Virus record (IMG/VR): IMGVR_UViG_3300028742_000068
Location: 1-25,651 of that record
Length of the DNA stretch: 25,651 bases
Source: a virus
Strand: one strand, 5' to 3'
In this document: in pieces, positions 12,565 through 20,672 of the stretch
Numbering within the stretch: the first letter of the stretch is position 1
How the letters are laid out: every line of letters begins with the position of its first letter
Notes under the pieces: model-generated
Told to the model about the DNA's origin: nothing
Database searches by the model: none
What the model saw: the letters and a program-made list of their open reading frames with translations, nothing else
Made by a program: the position numbers and the translations under genes

Positions 12565-13679
12565 GAGAGCGTCACCGTCTGCGCATCCGTTACCGTCTTG
12601 CCGTGGACCGATACCTCAAACCGCGGCGGATCGACCTGAAACCTGCGCCGGATGCGCGCCGCTTCATAGGTCGTATCGAACGGGGTTCCGGTTCCTTGCA
12701 CGATGACCGGCGTCCACGGATAGATGATCGTGTCGCCGGGTAGCGTCGCCGACATCTTCAGTTCGTGCTTGCTGATCTGGTCGAGCAACTGCTGCGCCTT
12801 CGCATCGCACTGCGCCTGCGTCAGCCCGGTGAACGTGAAGTCGTACTGCTGCAGCGTCTGCGCGAGCTCAGCATCGCGCTCAACGCGTTTCGCGGTCTTG
12901 CTGGCAGTGGCGACGGACGTGTAGACGGCGTTTTTCGCGCCGTGATAACTCCGCACCCGCACCGACACGTCCTGCGCGAGCGTGAGGTCGTGTTCGAACT
13001 CGAGGCTCGTCGCATTGGACGTCGGGTAGGGTCTTTCCGTCGTCGGCGGGTCGTACTGGACCAGGTATGGTTGATTCGATACCGCGCTGCCGAATGCCCC
13101 GAAATACAGCGTGCGGCCCAGCACGAAGCATTGCACCCCCTCGTGCTGCGCCAGATAGGTCAGCACGGACCACATGGGCTGCTGCCGGTGCAGGCTGACG
13201 TGATCGAGCGTGAAGAAATGCCCGACAAGATCCGTTGTTGCCTGTACATTCGGCGTTAATCCGACCTGCTGCGCCAGGAAGGTAGCTATCTGGCTCGCCG
13301 TCTGGTTCTGGAACTTGATATCGATCTTCTTATCCGTCAGCAACGCGGTCAGATCGCGGCCCGACAGGGTGAATCCGAGTGTCGCGGCGTTGAGGCGGAT
13401 CGAATCGATGCGGAAGGTCTGCAGTAACGTCAGATCCGCGGCTGAATAGTTCTGCGGATCCTTCGGGAAGCCCACATAAACATCCACCAGGATCTCGGTC
13501 TGTTGAGTCCACCATGCCCAATCCGAAAAAACTGCGGGCACCTCGATGCGGATGGTACCGGCCTCGTTGATACCGTTGTGCTCGCCATCCCAACTGGTCC
13601 AGTCGATCACCTTTGAGCCCACCTGCAGGATCGCCCGCGGTGAAACGAGCGCGCCTGTGGTGGGAAGGGTATTGATCAT
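12561..13679 (-). CDS. Baseplate hub protein, gpD/gp27-like
   Basis: This 372-residue protein lies between the LysM protein and the spike, where the hub protein (P2 gpD, T4 gp27, Mu gp44) is expected. Features that fit are the N-terminal beta domain, TLGFTLSGRDLTALLTDKKI, QTASQIATFLAQQVGL, a WSVLTYLAQHEGVQCFVLGRTLYFG segment typical of this class, and the C-terminal beta domain. It forms the trimeric hub onto which the spike docks. It overlaps both neighbours by 4 nt. Confidence 0.86.
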   Translation of the reverse strand: MINTLPTTGALVSPRAILQVGSKVIDWTSWDGEHNGINEAGTIRIEVPAVFSDWAWWTQQTEILVDVYVGFPKDPQNYSAADLTLLQTFRIDSIRLNAATLGFTLSGRDLTALLTDKKIDIKFQNQTASQIATFLAQQVGLTPNVQATTDLVGHFFTLDHVSLHRQQPMWSVLTYLAQHEGVQCFVLGRTLYFGAFGSAVSNQPYLVQYDPPTTERPYPTSNATSLEFEHDLTLAQDVSVRVRSYHGAKNAVYTSVATASKTAKRVERDAELAQTLQQYDFTFTGLTQAQCDAKAQQLLDQISKHELKMSATLPGDTIIYPWTPVIVQGTGTPFDTTYEAARIRRRFQVDPPRFEVSVHGKTVTDAQTVTLS

Positions 13680-14689
13680 GCTGGAATGGTCAAGGTATTG
13701 ATGCCGGTGAGTACCGGGTCACCGCCAAGTTGAGGATTGGCGGCCAGAATGTCCGTGAAACGGCCGGCATCGCCATATTGCTGCGAGGCAATCGTGTAGA
13801 GATCACCACCACCGACGGTAATGGTCTTCGAGCTGGTCGGCGTTGAAACGAGCGGGAGATTCACCTGCATGCGCGCACAGATGCTGCGCAGTTCGTACAG
13901 TTCGGGCAGTTGTACGGCCGCATTAGCTTGCGCGAGCGCGCTGAAAATCACCGTGTTCGCAGGCAGACCAGGCAATACACCCGAGCCGCTCGCCATCGCA
14001 CCTTCCGCGTTCGCGATCAGCGATTGCACGTGCGACGCCACCGCGGCAAGGGGCGCCGTCACCGATGCTACGGTGCTCGCCACGGTGTTGAGCACCTGGT
14101 CGGCGCAGTTGGCAATGCCGGAAACGAACGAGGTCACCGCCTTCAGGCCATTCGCGATCGGCTGCACAGCGGCAGTCACGGCGCTCATAGCGCTTTGCAG
14201 ATCACCCGCCAGTCCGTTCAGCGTCGAATCGCCGATACAGTTTGACAGCGTGCCCATGCGCGCCATATCGGTTGCCAATGACTGCGCTGGCGTGACGGCC
14301 GGAACCGAATCAATGGTTGCCGTTTGATCCTCGATGACCTCGAAACTGATCGAGTAGGGGATCTTGAACGGCTTCTCGTAGTCGGCATGGAAGTCATGCA
14401 CGACCACCTGATAGCGCAGCGCATCCCATGACAGGGTGCATTGCAGGCCCTCCCGGCGAACCGAGTCCAGAAAGCGGGCGCGCGACAATGCCGAGGTGTA
14501 CAGGAACCACCCAGACCACGACAGCGGTTCGTCGTCGGCTCCCATCGCATTGATGCGGCGCCGGCCGCCGATCATCTTCTGGATGTCGAGCAGTTGCGCG
14601 CCACCGAACCGGATCTTTTCCGGCACTTCCGCATCGGTAAAGACGAAAGACCCGTTCGGCGTGTCCAGTGTGAGGGTCGCAAAGGTCAT
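13676..14689 (-). CDS. LysM-domain tail protein (gp53-like, tube initiator)
   Basis: In this 337-residue protein the N-terminal 115 residues are beta-rich (GGRRRINAMGADDEPLSWSGWFL...), as in DNA-circularisation/gp53-type tail proteins. A long Ala/Val-rich helical middle follows. Residues 286-336 form a LysM-like domain (KTITVGGGDLYTIASQQYGDAGRFTDILAANP). In related phages such proteins bind the tape measure or peptidoglycan and nucleate the tube on the hub. The ATG shares one base with the TGA of the tape measure gene. Confidence 0.85.
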   Translation of the reverse strand: MTFATLTLDTPNGSFVFTDAEVPEKIRFGGAQLLDIQKMIGGRRRINAMGADDEPLSWSGWFLYTSALSRARFLDSVRREGLQCTLSWDALRYQVVVHDFHADYEKPFKIPYSISFEVIEDQTATIDSVPAVTPAQSLATDMARMGTLSNCIGDSTLNGLAGDLQSAMSAVTAAVQPIANGLKAVTSFVSGIANCADQVLNTVASTVASVTAPLAAVASHVQSLIANAEGAMASGSGVLPGLPANTVIFSALAQANAAVQLPELYELRSICARMQVNLPLVSTPTSSKTITVGGGDLYTIASQQYGDAGRFTDILAANPQLGGDPVLTGINTLTIPA

Positions 14690-16701
14690 CAGTACATCCC
14701 CATCCCTGGACTGTACGGCGCAGCCTCAGGATTGAAGCCGGTCGGCCCGGTGCCCTTCGGCGGAATCAGCTTCGTCGCGATCTCGTGACTGTCGACGTAG
14801 AAATGGTTGTGAATGGCGTCACCGAGTTTGCCCCACGGCGAAACCGGTTTTGTCACGTTGTTGCCGAATCCGGGCACACCGCCGGCGGCACCCTGAAAGA
14901 AGGTGTTCTGCTGGTCTGGTGTCATCTTCGACGCCACGGAATCCATCGCGCGCTGGATCATGTAACCGATACCGCCAGCGATGATGGCGCCCACTGCAAC
15001 CACGCCACCTGCAGAGGCCAGCGCAGCAACGCCAATCTCTTCACCAGTCATTGCGGTAGCTGCGCGGGCGAGTAGGGAGCCCGCGCCCCCAGCCAGATAT
15101 TTGGTCAGCCCGACTGCGGCTTTCTCCATCATCCCGGCCGCGCCCTTTGCGCCACTCCATGCACCCATACCGGCGATGGCCGTACCGAAGAGCAGGCCAA
15201 CGTCGAGCCCCGCACCCAGTACCGGGTGATCCTTCGTGAATCCGGCGGTACCGGAAAAGAACGAATTGGCCGCGCTCAGCGCTGAATTGACCGGACCCAT
15301 CAGCGTTGCAGTGCCGTTCATCAATGTAATGTTGGCGTTGGCAATGGTCTGATCTGCGAGGCCCACCGTGCTGACCTGACTCATCATCCGGCCAACGTCC
15401 ATCGGCGGCTGTGACTGGTTCTTCAGGTCGCCCAATGCATGCAGGTTCGATAGCGTCGAGTCTTCGCTGAAGAATGACGCTCCTCGAGCCCCCTGCACAC
15501 CGAAAGCCATCCGGAGCAGGGCATTGAACTTGAGCGGCTCCATCTTTTCGCGATCGGCCGCAAGGATGGACACCTCTTTCATGAGGTCCATGCTGCCGTT
15601 CGCGTAGAACTGCGACTGGTTGCCCTTGTATAGGCCTAGATCCTGCAATGCCGTGTTCTGCTTTGCGTTTGAAAACAGGCCACTACCCAACGTATTCGGC
15701 AACGCGTTGGCGGCCATGGCGTTAAGCCACGTGCCCGACTTCGTGTTCATGATGCCGCCCTGCATCATCGTGGCGATGAGCAGCATCACATCGCTGGAAT
15801 TCGCACCGGCAGCGTGCAGCGAAGGCAATGCATAGCTAGCAGCGCGCCCGATCTGGCCAAGCGACGCGTGCGACGTGAGCGATGCCTGGAGCATCGACTC
15901 GTAAAGAGGTTGGGCTGCTTCTGGCGAATAGGCGCCGGCCATGTGCGACAAGCCAATGAATGCCTGTGTCGCCTCAGGCATTGATACGCCTTTCAGCTTG
16001 GACTCGAGCGCGATATACGGCATCGCGAAGTCCATCATCTGCTTCTGCTGCCCCGCGGACAGCGTTCGCATCAGGCGCGAACCTTCCAGCATCGAGTCGC
16101 CGAACGGTTCAATGTGACCGCCCGTAGCCCATGCGTACTTGCTCGCGTATTCCATCTCGCGAGCGCGCAAGTTCTCGATGTTCGGCTGCCACTGGTCGAA
16201 CGGTACCTGTGCTGTGGCGACCGATTTAACGTTCGCATCAGCCAGGCGGGCGTTTTCGTACACGCCATAGAGCATGCCGGCACCTGCTACGCCGGCAGCC
16301 GTCGCACCGCGACCAGAAGACGTCGAGCGGTCGTCATCGGATGCGGAACCACCGCCGCCACCGCCGGGCACCCGTCCACCAGGCGTGCGCATGCCATTGG
16401 CTTCAGCTCGCGCCGCCGCCATGTTACGGGCGAGATCCCCGCTGCTGGCCGCCATGGTGTCGAGCACGTAGCTCGCGCGCGTGAGACTCCCGGCGCTGTC
16501 GCCAAGGGCGGTTGCAGCCGTCGCGGCCTTCTCGAAGTTGCGGGCCATTCCGGCGCCGGCAGTCGATGCTTTGCGTGCACTCTCGACGAACGCGAGCATT
16601 GAGGCATTTGCCTTGTCCGCCCATTCGACGATCAGCATCAGCCGGTTGCTGACATTGTCCTCAAGTGTGGCGGTGACGCCGATGGCATATGCGTTAATCA
16701 T
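14689..16701 (-). CDS. Tail tape measure protein
   Basis: This is the longest tail gene (670 residues), placed between the chaperone region and the baseplate. A helical, Ala-rich N-terminus leads to a Gly-rich, acidic linker (about residues 106-132). A long helical middle and hydrophobic segments in about residues 490-590 (GVVAVGAIIAGGIGYMIQ) follow; these are typical of tape measures that enter the host membrane. By the rule of roughly 0.15 nm per residue a tail near 100 nm would be expected; that is an estimate. The ATG overlaps the preceding stop as ATGA. Confidence 0.93.
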   Translation of the reverse strand: MINAYAIGVTATLEDNVSNRLMLIVEWADKANASMLAFVESARKASTAGAGMARNFEKAATAATALGDSAGSLTRASYVLDTMAASSGDLARNMAAARAEANGMRTPGGRVPGGGGGGSASDDDRSTSSGRGATAAGVAGAGMLYGVYENARLADANVKSVATAQVPFDQWQPNIENLRAREMEYASKYAWATGGHIEPFGDSMLEGSRLMRTLSAGQQKQMMDFAMPYIALESKLKGVSMPEATQAFIGLSHMAGAYSPEAAQPLYESMLQASLTSHASLGQIGRAASYALPSLHAAGANSSDVMLLIATMMQGGIMNTKSGTWLNAMAANALPNTLGSGLFSNAKQNTALQDLGLYKGNQSQFYANGSMDLMKEVSILAADREKMEPLKFNALLRMAFGVQGARGASFFSEDSTLSNLHALGDLKNQSQPPMDVGRMMSQVSTVGLADQTIANANITLMNGTATLMGPVNSALSAANSFFSGTAGFTKDHPVLGAGLDVGLLFGTAIAGMGAWSGAKGAAGMMEKAAVGLTKYLAGGAGSLLARAATAMTGEEIGVAALASAGGVVAVGAIIAGGIGYMIQRAMDSVASKMTPDQQNTFFQGAAGGVPGFGNNVTKPVSPWGKLGDAIHNHFYVDSHEIATKLIPPKGTGPTGFNPEAAPYSPGMGMY

Positions 16702-17180
16702 TTCCTGCCCGCAAGGGTATCTTCGACGGCCTGTCCGACCAGATTCACGACGTTTTCGGTGTTGCGATACATCGCTGTTGCCAGCACCGGGCGAGGTGGG
16801 ATGCCCTCAGGCGTTCCTTCTTCCTGCCACACCATGACCTCGGCTTCACTGCCTACCGCGAACGCGCGAGGCTCCGCCTCATGCTCAACGCTTTCCCGAA
16901 GACCGCCTTTCACTAGCAGCGGGGTGTTATATCCGGCATCGTCAGCCGCTTCGCCGTCGACGATTGCCTGCAAATGCTGCTGCTTGGTCGCATCCTTCAG
17001 TTCGGCCCACGGGGTGAGCTCTCCCATGTCCTCGCGCTGGTAGTGGCCGAACTCTTCCTTGGCCGTCGCCTCGACGAGGATCGCGCCCGTCTCCATGGCA
17101 GCCGCGTAGGCCAGATCGAGTTCAGCCGCCGCGCGCTCCATCGCCCGGGCGAAAGCGCCGAATGACTTGTATGTCTTCAT
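16698..17180 (-). CDS. HK97 gp10-like tail component
   Basis: From ATG 17180 this is a 161-residue protein. The start is fixed by an ATGA overlap with the stop of the frameshifted chaperone extension; GTG 17216 would overlap that extension deeply. The N-terminal helix MERAAAELDLAYAAAMETGAILVEATAKEEFG, an SVEHEAEPRAFAVGS stretch, and EEGTPEGIPPRPVLATAM with the conserved IPPRP motif fit the HK97 gp10 / virion morphogenesis family. Its position between chaperone and tape measure is unusual, as gp10-type genes normally lie in the neck region. Confidence 0.8.
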   Translation of the reverse strand: MKTYKSFGAFARAMERAAAELDLAYAAAMETGAILVEATAKEEFGHYQREDMGELTPWAELKDATKQQHLQAIVDGEAADDAGYNTPLLVKGGLRESVEHEAEPRAFAVGSEAEVMVWQEEGTPEGIPPRPVLATAMYRNTENVVNLVGQAVEDTLAGRK

Positions 17181-17703
17181 TTCGGCTTCTTCCACTCCAT
17201 GCTTGACCACGACCACTCGGCGCCTTGGATTTCGCCCGCGGCAATGCAGAATCCAAGCAATTCAGCGGGCTGGAGTCGTGTCGCGACATCCCACGGGACA
17301 CCGGCTTTCGTAAGCATCAGCACCTTACGCACGCCAGGGTCCCGGCTTATTTTTTTGCGGCTTCGCGGTCTTCCTTGTCATCGAATAGCTTGATGCCCTT
17401 CGTGAGCGCGGCGAGACCCTTATGACCGAGCCGCCCGATCAGCGCCTTGACCTGCAGCAAGGTCGTGGGCAGATGCACGGGGGTCTCATCGATCGCGCTC
17501 AGGTAGATGAGCGGCAGGCACATATTGACGAAGCGGGTGTTCTCCGCCGCCTCATTGCCGATGGCCAGCACGAGTTCGTACTGCGCAAGCGGGCCCGGAT
17601 AGGTCAGTGTCAATTTGCGGCCATCGGCCACGTCGACGACTGCCGTATCGCCATTGAGCACCGGTGCGGTGCCGCTGGTTTCTGTAACGTTCAGTTCGGT
17701 CAT
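17177..17703 (-). CDS. Tail assembly chaperone G-T fusion made by -1 frameshift
   Basis: Translation of G to its second-last codons and a -1 slip on A AAA AAA (17356-17350) avoids the TAA and continues 57 residues to the TGA at 17179-17177. The fusion has 175 residues. The extension (ISRDPGVRKVLMLTKAGVPWDV...GAEWSWSSMEWKKPK) has the pattern of GT extensions: a short linker, an LT-AGVP-DVA helix, a C-terminal GE-G-E-W-W motif. It fills a gap that otherwise has no gene. Its stop overlaps the next start as ATGA. G and G-T would bind tape measure and tube subunits during assembly. Confidence 0.88.
17347..17703 (-). CDS. Tail assembly chaperone G
   Basis: This is the 118-residue unshifted product. 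It starts MTELNVTETSGTAPV and has a helical core (PGPLAQYELVLAIGNEAAENTRFVNMCLPLIYLSAID) typical of tail chaperones of the lambda G / Mu gp41 class. It ends EDREAAKK at TAA. It lies between the tube and the tape measure, the canonical place. No good Shine-Dalgarno precedes the ATG, which is 5 nt beyond the tube stop, so translation is probably coupled. Confidence 0.9.
   Translation of the reverse strand: MTELNVTETSGTAPVLNGDTAVVDVADGRKLTLTYPGPLAQYELVLAIGNEAAENTRFVNMCLPLIYLSAIDETPVHLPTTLLQVKALIGRLGHKGLAALTKGIKLFDDKEDREAAKK
17350..17356 (-). promoter_or_regulatory. Ribosomal -1 frameshift slippery site
   Basis: On the minus strand seven consecutive A occupy codons GCA AAA AAA just before TAA, giving the heptamer A AAA AAA in the right phase. 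Slipping back one base puts ribosomes into the GT frame, and the nearby TAA may promote pausing. Confidence 0.85.
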
Positions 17704-17707
17704 AGGT

Positions 17708-18142
17708 TCAGTTCAACTGGATGCGGGTGGACGCGAGGAACGAGACGCGCTGGATCACGTTCTTTTCGGCTTCGGCGTCGCCAGCGTCGTCGAAGTAGAG
17801 GATCACACCCTGAAGCTGGAAGGTGCTCGGCGGTCCGCTGATTTCGGTGATGGTTTCCTGGATGAAGCCAGCCGGCTGGACGATGCCTGCGTAGTAGTTC
17901 GCCTCGAAGTTGGCGAAGTACGTATCGAGCGTCGCGTCAGCGCGCGAGACTTCGAACGAGCCTTCCCAGCCACCCTCCTGGAACGAGAGGTGGATCGGCA
18001 GCGTGTTGAGCGGCTTCACCGTCAACTTGTTGGTGATCTTCCGCTTCTTGAAATTCAGCAGCGTCGGCAGAGTGAGCAGGCCGGCCGACGTATAGACATC
18101 GAAGCGGTAGTCACTGCCTATATTCAGGCCTGATTGCGGCAT
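17708..18142 (-). CDS. Tail tube protein
   Basis: This 144-residue protein is directly downstream of the sheath gene, the canonical place of the tube. The sequence is beta-rich with the pattern of contractile-tail tube proteins: LPTLLNFKKRKITNKLTVKPLNTLPIHLSFQEGGWEGSFEVSRADATLDTYFANFEANYYAG, then a C-terminal beta strand pair. It polymerises inside the sheath to make the DNA channel. The ATG follows a terminator hairpin and CTGGAG. Confidence 0.88.
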   Translation of the reverse strand: MPQSGLNIGSDYRFDVYTSAGLLTLPTLLNFKKRKITNKLTVKPLNTLPIHLSFQEGGWEGSFEVSRADATLDTYFANFEANYYAGIVQPAGFIQETITEISGPPSTFQLQGVILYFDDAGDAEAEKNVIQRVSFLASTRIQLN

Positions 18143-18157
18143 GGCTTACTCCAGATG

Positions 18158-18179
18158 AAAAAGCCACCCGAAGGTGGCT
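18158..18179 (-). terminator. Intrinsic terminator after the sheath gene
   Basis: On the minus strand AGCCACC-TTCG-GGTGGCT, a C(UUCG)G-closed hairpin, is followed by TTTTTCATCTGGAG. It lies 20 nt after the sheath stop. Confidence 0.88.
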
Positions 18180-18198
18180 AGATATTCCAATGAATGGG

Positions 18199-20193
18199 TT
18201 ACTGCGGCGTTACGGTGACGGTCTGTCCGCCCTCGATATTCACGAGGAAGTACCGCACGATCGAGAGATACGTAACCATGACGGTCGCGACCATGTAACC
18301 CAGCGCAACCTGACTGATCGGGTTGTTCGCCGCGTTGATCTGCACCGACCACCCGGGCTGCGTCGGCGCATTAACGTTGCCGATCATGTTGTTCGCCTGC
18401 AGGTTGGCGAAGAACGCATCCATCGCGCCCTTCACGTTGCGCCGCAGGTTGATCGTCTGGACCTTTCCCGGCACGTAGCCGAACGCACTCGCGATCGTGA
18501 ATGCGATGTAGTTCGTCATCCGCGTGTAGTTGTCGCCGTTCGTCGCGCTGTTGCTGCTCGCGTTGCGACCGGTGCGGCATGCGAAGATCGCGCCGGCCGG
18601 AGCCGGGTTGGTGATCACTTCGAGGCGGGAGGTGGCCGCGAGCGCGATTTCCGCATCGCTGTACGGCTGGTTCTGCTGGCTGCGCTGGGTCGCGAGGATG
18701 CCGCTGATCGGCGCATTCAGCACAGACTGCTCGGGACTCGTCGAGGCCTGTTGCGCCGAAGAGAACGTGGCGGGCGACACCAGACGGTTCACGCCATTGA
18801 CGGTGTCCTGCCAGAACGTCCAGTCGCCCACCAGACACGCGAAACCATACCCATCGACACCGGCGCTCGAGAGATTGGCGGCGCTCGTCGTAATGCTGGT
18901 ACCCACCGGGTTCGCGCTGTGGAAATAGATGCCTTCCTGCAGTCCGAATGCGAGCTGGAGCGTCCAGGTGCTCGGTGTCTGGCAGTCAATCAGGTTGCCG
19001 ACCTGCGCACCCGCCTTGCGAAGCGCATACATACCGGAACGTGTCAGGCCATCTGCGCCCACCATCGTGATATCGGTCACGCCCGCCGTGCCATCGGTAC
19101 CGCCGGCCAGCGTGTAGGTGTTCGTGAGGTTCGGCGCGTTGGCGGAAGTGCCCAGCGTGGCGATGCAGTTCTGCGACGGGCCACGAAGCCCGGTCTGGCC
19201 GTTGTTCACGGCGTTGACCATATTCAGCCAGACGCTGGTCACCAGACTGATCGTGCCGCCGGTGCCGCCGCCGCCCGTGAGTGTGGCGGTGGCCGACGTG
19301 TAGCCTGCGCCGGAGATGCCGGGCGTGAAGGCGCCAAGGCCCCACACCATGTTGACCAGCGCACCAGTGCCGACACCAGAGGTCGAGGCGGGCGCGACCG
19401 CAGCGGTCGGCGCCGTGCCGCCAGTGAGCGCGCCGGCGTTCGTGACGGTTAGCGACGTGATGACGCCAGCCGTAGCGGTGACCGTCAGGATGACGCCGTT
19501 GGCCATCGTGATGGTGTCACCGGTCACATAACCCGTACCGCCGATCGCCCCGCCGCCGGTGACGTTGGCCGACAGCACCTTCAGGCTAATCGTGCCCGTC
19601 GCCTGCACGCCATTGGCGGCCTGCGGCGCCGAGATAGCCAGTCCGGGAACAGATGTAAATCCGGTGCCCGGGGTGACCGTGCCGCTGGCGACGCCCTGCG
19701 AGAGGTTGTCGAATACTTCCGGCGTGAAGCCGTTACGCTGGATCGACAGCTTGTAGGTGTTCGCCGCGGTGCCCGCAACGATTGAGCATGTGATGCCGTT
19801 GCCGACGATGCCGGTGTACAGACCCGTCAGCGTCATGCCCGTGACCGGCGAGCCGAGCGTGTCTTTCAGTGCCGCGCTGGCAGCGGTATCCGTACCATCC
19901 GTGACGCGCACGAGGACGTAATTCTGGACACCGTTCACATCGCCGATGGCGACGGCGCTCGCGATGTCGCGCGGGCGGTTGGTGACTGGTCCGATGAGTG
20001 TCTGGGCCTGCGCGCTGTTGCCAACGCCCATCATGGCCGAGTTGACCGGACCCCACGAACCGACACCAACGAGGCCGAGGCCATCCGTTGGCACGCCGTT
20101 GATATACGCGATACTCGGCGGCTGGATGATGACGTACAGGTCGGGGGCCTGCAGCGCGGTGACGTTCAAACTGCCAGCTTGAAAGACGGGCAT
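18199..20193 (-). CDS. Tail sheath protein with inserted surface domain
   Basis: This 664-residue protein is flanked by terminators and precedes the tube. Residues 1-165 and about 318-664 look like a contractile sheath: an LGLVGVGSWGPVN start, VNAVNNGQTGLRG, the conserved C-terminal half with TRMTNYIAFTIASAFGYVPGKVQ and a long final helix and strand. Between them about 150 residues (170-317) are Gly/Thr-rich, with repeats of the GYVTGDTITM...VTATAGVITSLTV and GAGYTSATATLTGGGGTGG kind. Sheaths are usually shorter. The insertion would project outwards as an extra beta domain. Confidence 0.9.
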   Translation of the reverse strand: MPVFQAGSLNVTALQAPDLYVIIQPPSIAYINGVPTDGLGLVGVGSWGPVNSAMMGVGNSAQAQTLIGPVTNRPRDIASAVAIGDVNGVQNYVLVRVTDGTDTAASAALKDTLGSPVTGMTLTGLYTGIVGNGITCSIVAGTAANTYKLSIQRNGFTPEVFDNLSQGVASGTVTPGTGFTSVPGLAISAPQAANGVQATGTISLKVLSANVTGGGAIGGTGYVTGDTITMANGVILTVTATAGVITSLTVTNAGALTGGTAPTAAVAPASTSGVGTGALVNMVWGLGAFTPGISGAGYTSATATLTGGGGTGGTISLVTSVWLNMVNAVNNGQTGLRGPSQNCIATLGTSANAPNLTNTYTLAGGTDGTAGVTDITMVGADGLTRSGMYALRKAGAQVGNLIDCQTPSTWTLQLAFGLQEGIYFHSANPVGTSITTSAANLSSAGVDGYGFACLVGDWTFWQDTVNGVNRLVSPATFSSAQQASTSPEQSVLNAPISGILATQRSQQNQPYSDAEIALAATSRLEVITNPAPAGAIFACRTGRNASSNSATNGDNYTRMTNYIAFTIASAFGYVPGKVQTINLRRNVKGAMDAFFANLQANNMIGNVNAPTQPGWSVQINAANNPISQVALGYMVATVMVTYLSIVRYFLVNIEGGQTVTVTPQ

Positions 20194-20209
20194 CGTTTAC
20201 TCCGGGCGT

Positions 20210-20232
20210 AAAAAAACCCGCTCGAAGCGGGT
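20210..20232 (-). terminator. Intrinsic terminator directly before the sheath gene (proximal of two)
   Basis: On the minus strand ACCCGCT-TCG-AGCGGGT precedes TTTTTTT; CCGGAG and the sheath ATG follow. It is the second of two tandem hairpins met by a polymerase coming from the right. Confidence 0.88.
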
Positions 20233-20241
20233 CCAGAAATG

Positions 20242-20262
20242 AAAAAACCGCCCGGAGGCGGT
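20242..20262 (-). terminator. Intrinsic terminator before the sheath gene (distal of two)
   Basis: On the minus strand ACCGCC-TCCG-GGCGGT (UNCG loop) precedes TTTTTTCATTTCTGGA. The latter looks like a leftover terminator-RBS junction, as if the cassette had been duplicated. Confidence 0.88.
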
Positions 20263-20285
20263 CTATTTGACGAGGGTGGGGCGGT

Positions 20286-20522
20286 TCAGTGAGGCATGAG
20301 CAGGCGCGGCGGGATCTTCACGTTCGGCTTGTGTCCGTCGATGAACCAGACCTGAATCTGCCAGGCCTGCCGGGTCCAGTCCACGCCGAACTGCTCACGC
20401 ATGATCTCGATGAAGGCTTTCTTGATGCGCACACAGACAGGCGGGGTTGCTTCCTGCCCGACGAAGCGTTGGACCGCCAACTTGAGCGCCATTCCGGCCG
20501 CACGGCTGCGATCGATACTCAT
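20286..20522 (-). CDS. Small phage protein of unknown function
   Basis: This 78-residue protein starts MSIDRSRAAGMALKLAV, continues with a basic helical segment (VRIKKAFIEIMREQFGVDWTRQAWQIQVWF) and ends GHKPNVKIPPRLLMPH. It overlaps the 48-residue gene before it as ATGA and is the last gene before the tandem terminators that precede the sheath. No domain is recognised. Confidence 0.75.
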   Translation of the reverse strand: MSIDRSRAAGMALKLAVQRFVGQEATPPVCVRIKKAFIEIMREQFGVDWTRQAWQIQVWFIDGHKPNVKIPPRLLMPH

Positions 20523-20665
20523 CCGATCACCTTGTGCACGAAATTGGCGTTCTCGCCAGCCAGCACCGCGGTGATTTCATCCTGATCGCGGATCGCGTCG
20601 CCCTTGCGATAGTTGCCGAATGCGTGCCGCACGACGAGGTAGTAGCCGAGTGTATTCGTTGCCAT
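20519..20665 (-). CDS. 48-residue phage protein of unknown function
   Basis: A 49-codon frame from ATG 20665 has TGAGG 6 nt before the start, and its stop overlaps the next gene as ATGA. The product begins MATNTLGYYLVVRHAFGNYRKGD and ends ENANFVHKVIG. The tight overlaps and absence of another explanation for this gap support it as real. It reads like a short structural or neck peptide (GDAIRDQDEITAVLAGE resembles small beta-rich phage cement peptides), but no family is assigned. Confidence 0.75.
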   Translation of the reverse strand: MATNTLGYYLVVRHAFGNYRKGDAIRDQDEITAVLAGENANFVHKVIG

Positions 20666-20672
20666 GTAAGCC

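Noticed and set aside
17181-17216. Longer start at GTG 17216 for the gp10-like protein
   Set aside because: It would overlap the chaperone GT extension by 40 nt, whereas ATG 17180 has an exact ATGA overlap with its stop.
18156-18163. Recurring plus-strand ATGAAAAA sequences, as possible leader peptides
   Set aside because: They are the complement of the T-tract plus CAT of the minus-strand terminators and have no plus-strand ribosome-binding site.
18190-19452. Long plus-strand open frame of 420 codons opposite the sheath gene
   Set aside because: The product is extremely rich in Arg and His with no domain pattern, and the minus strand holds a well-recognised sheath in this region. It is a high-GC shadow.
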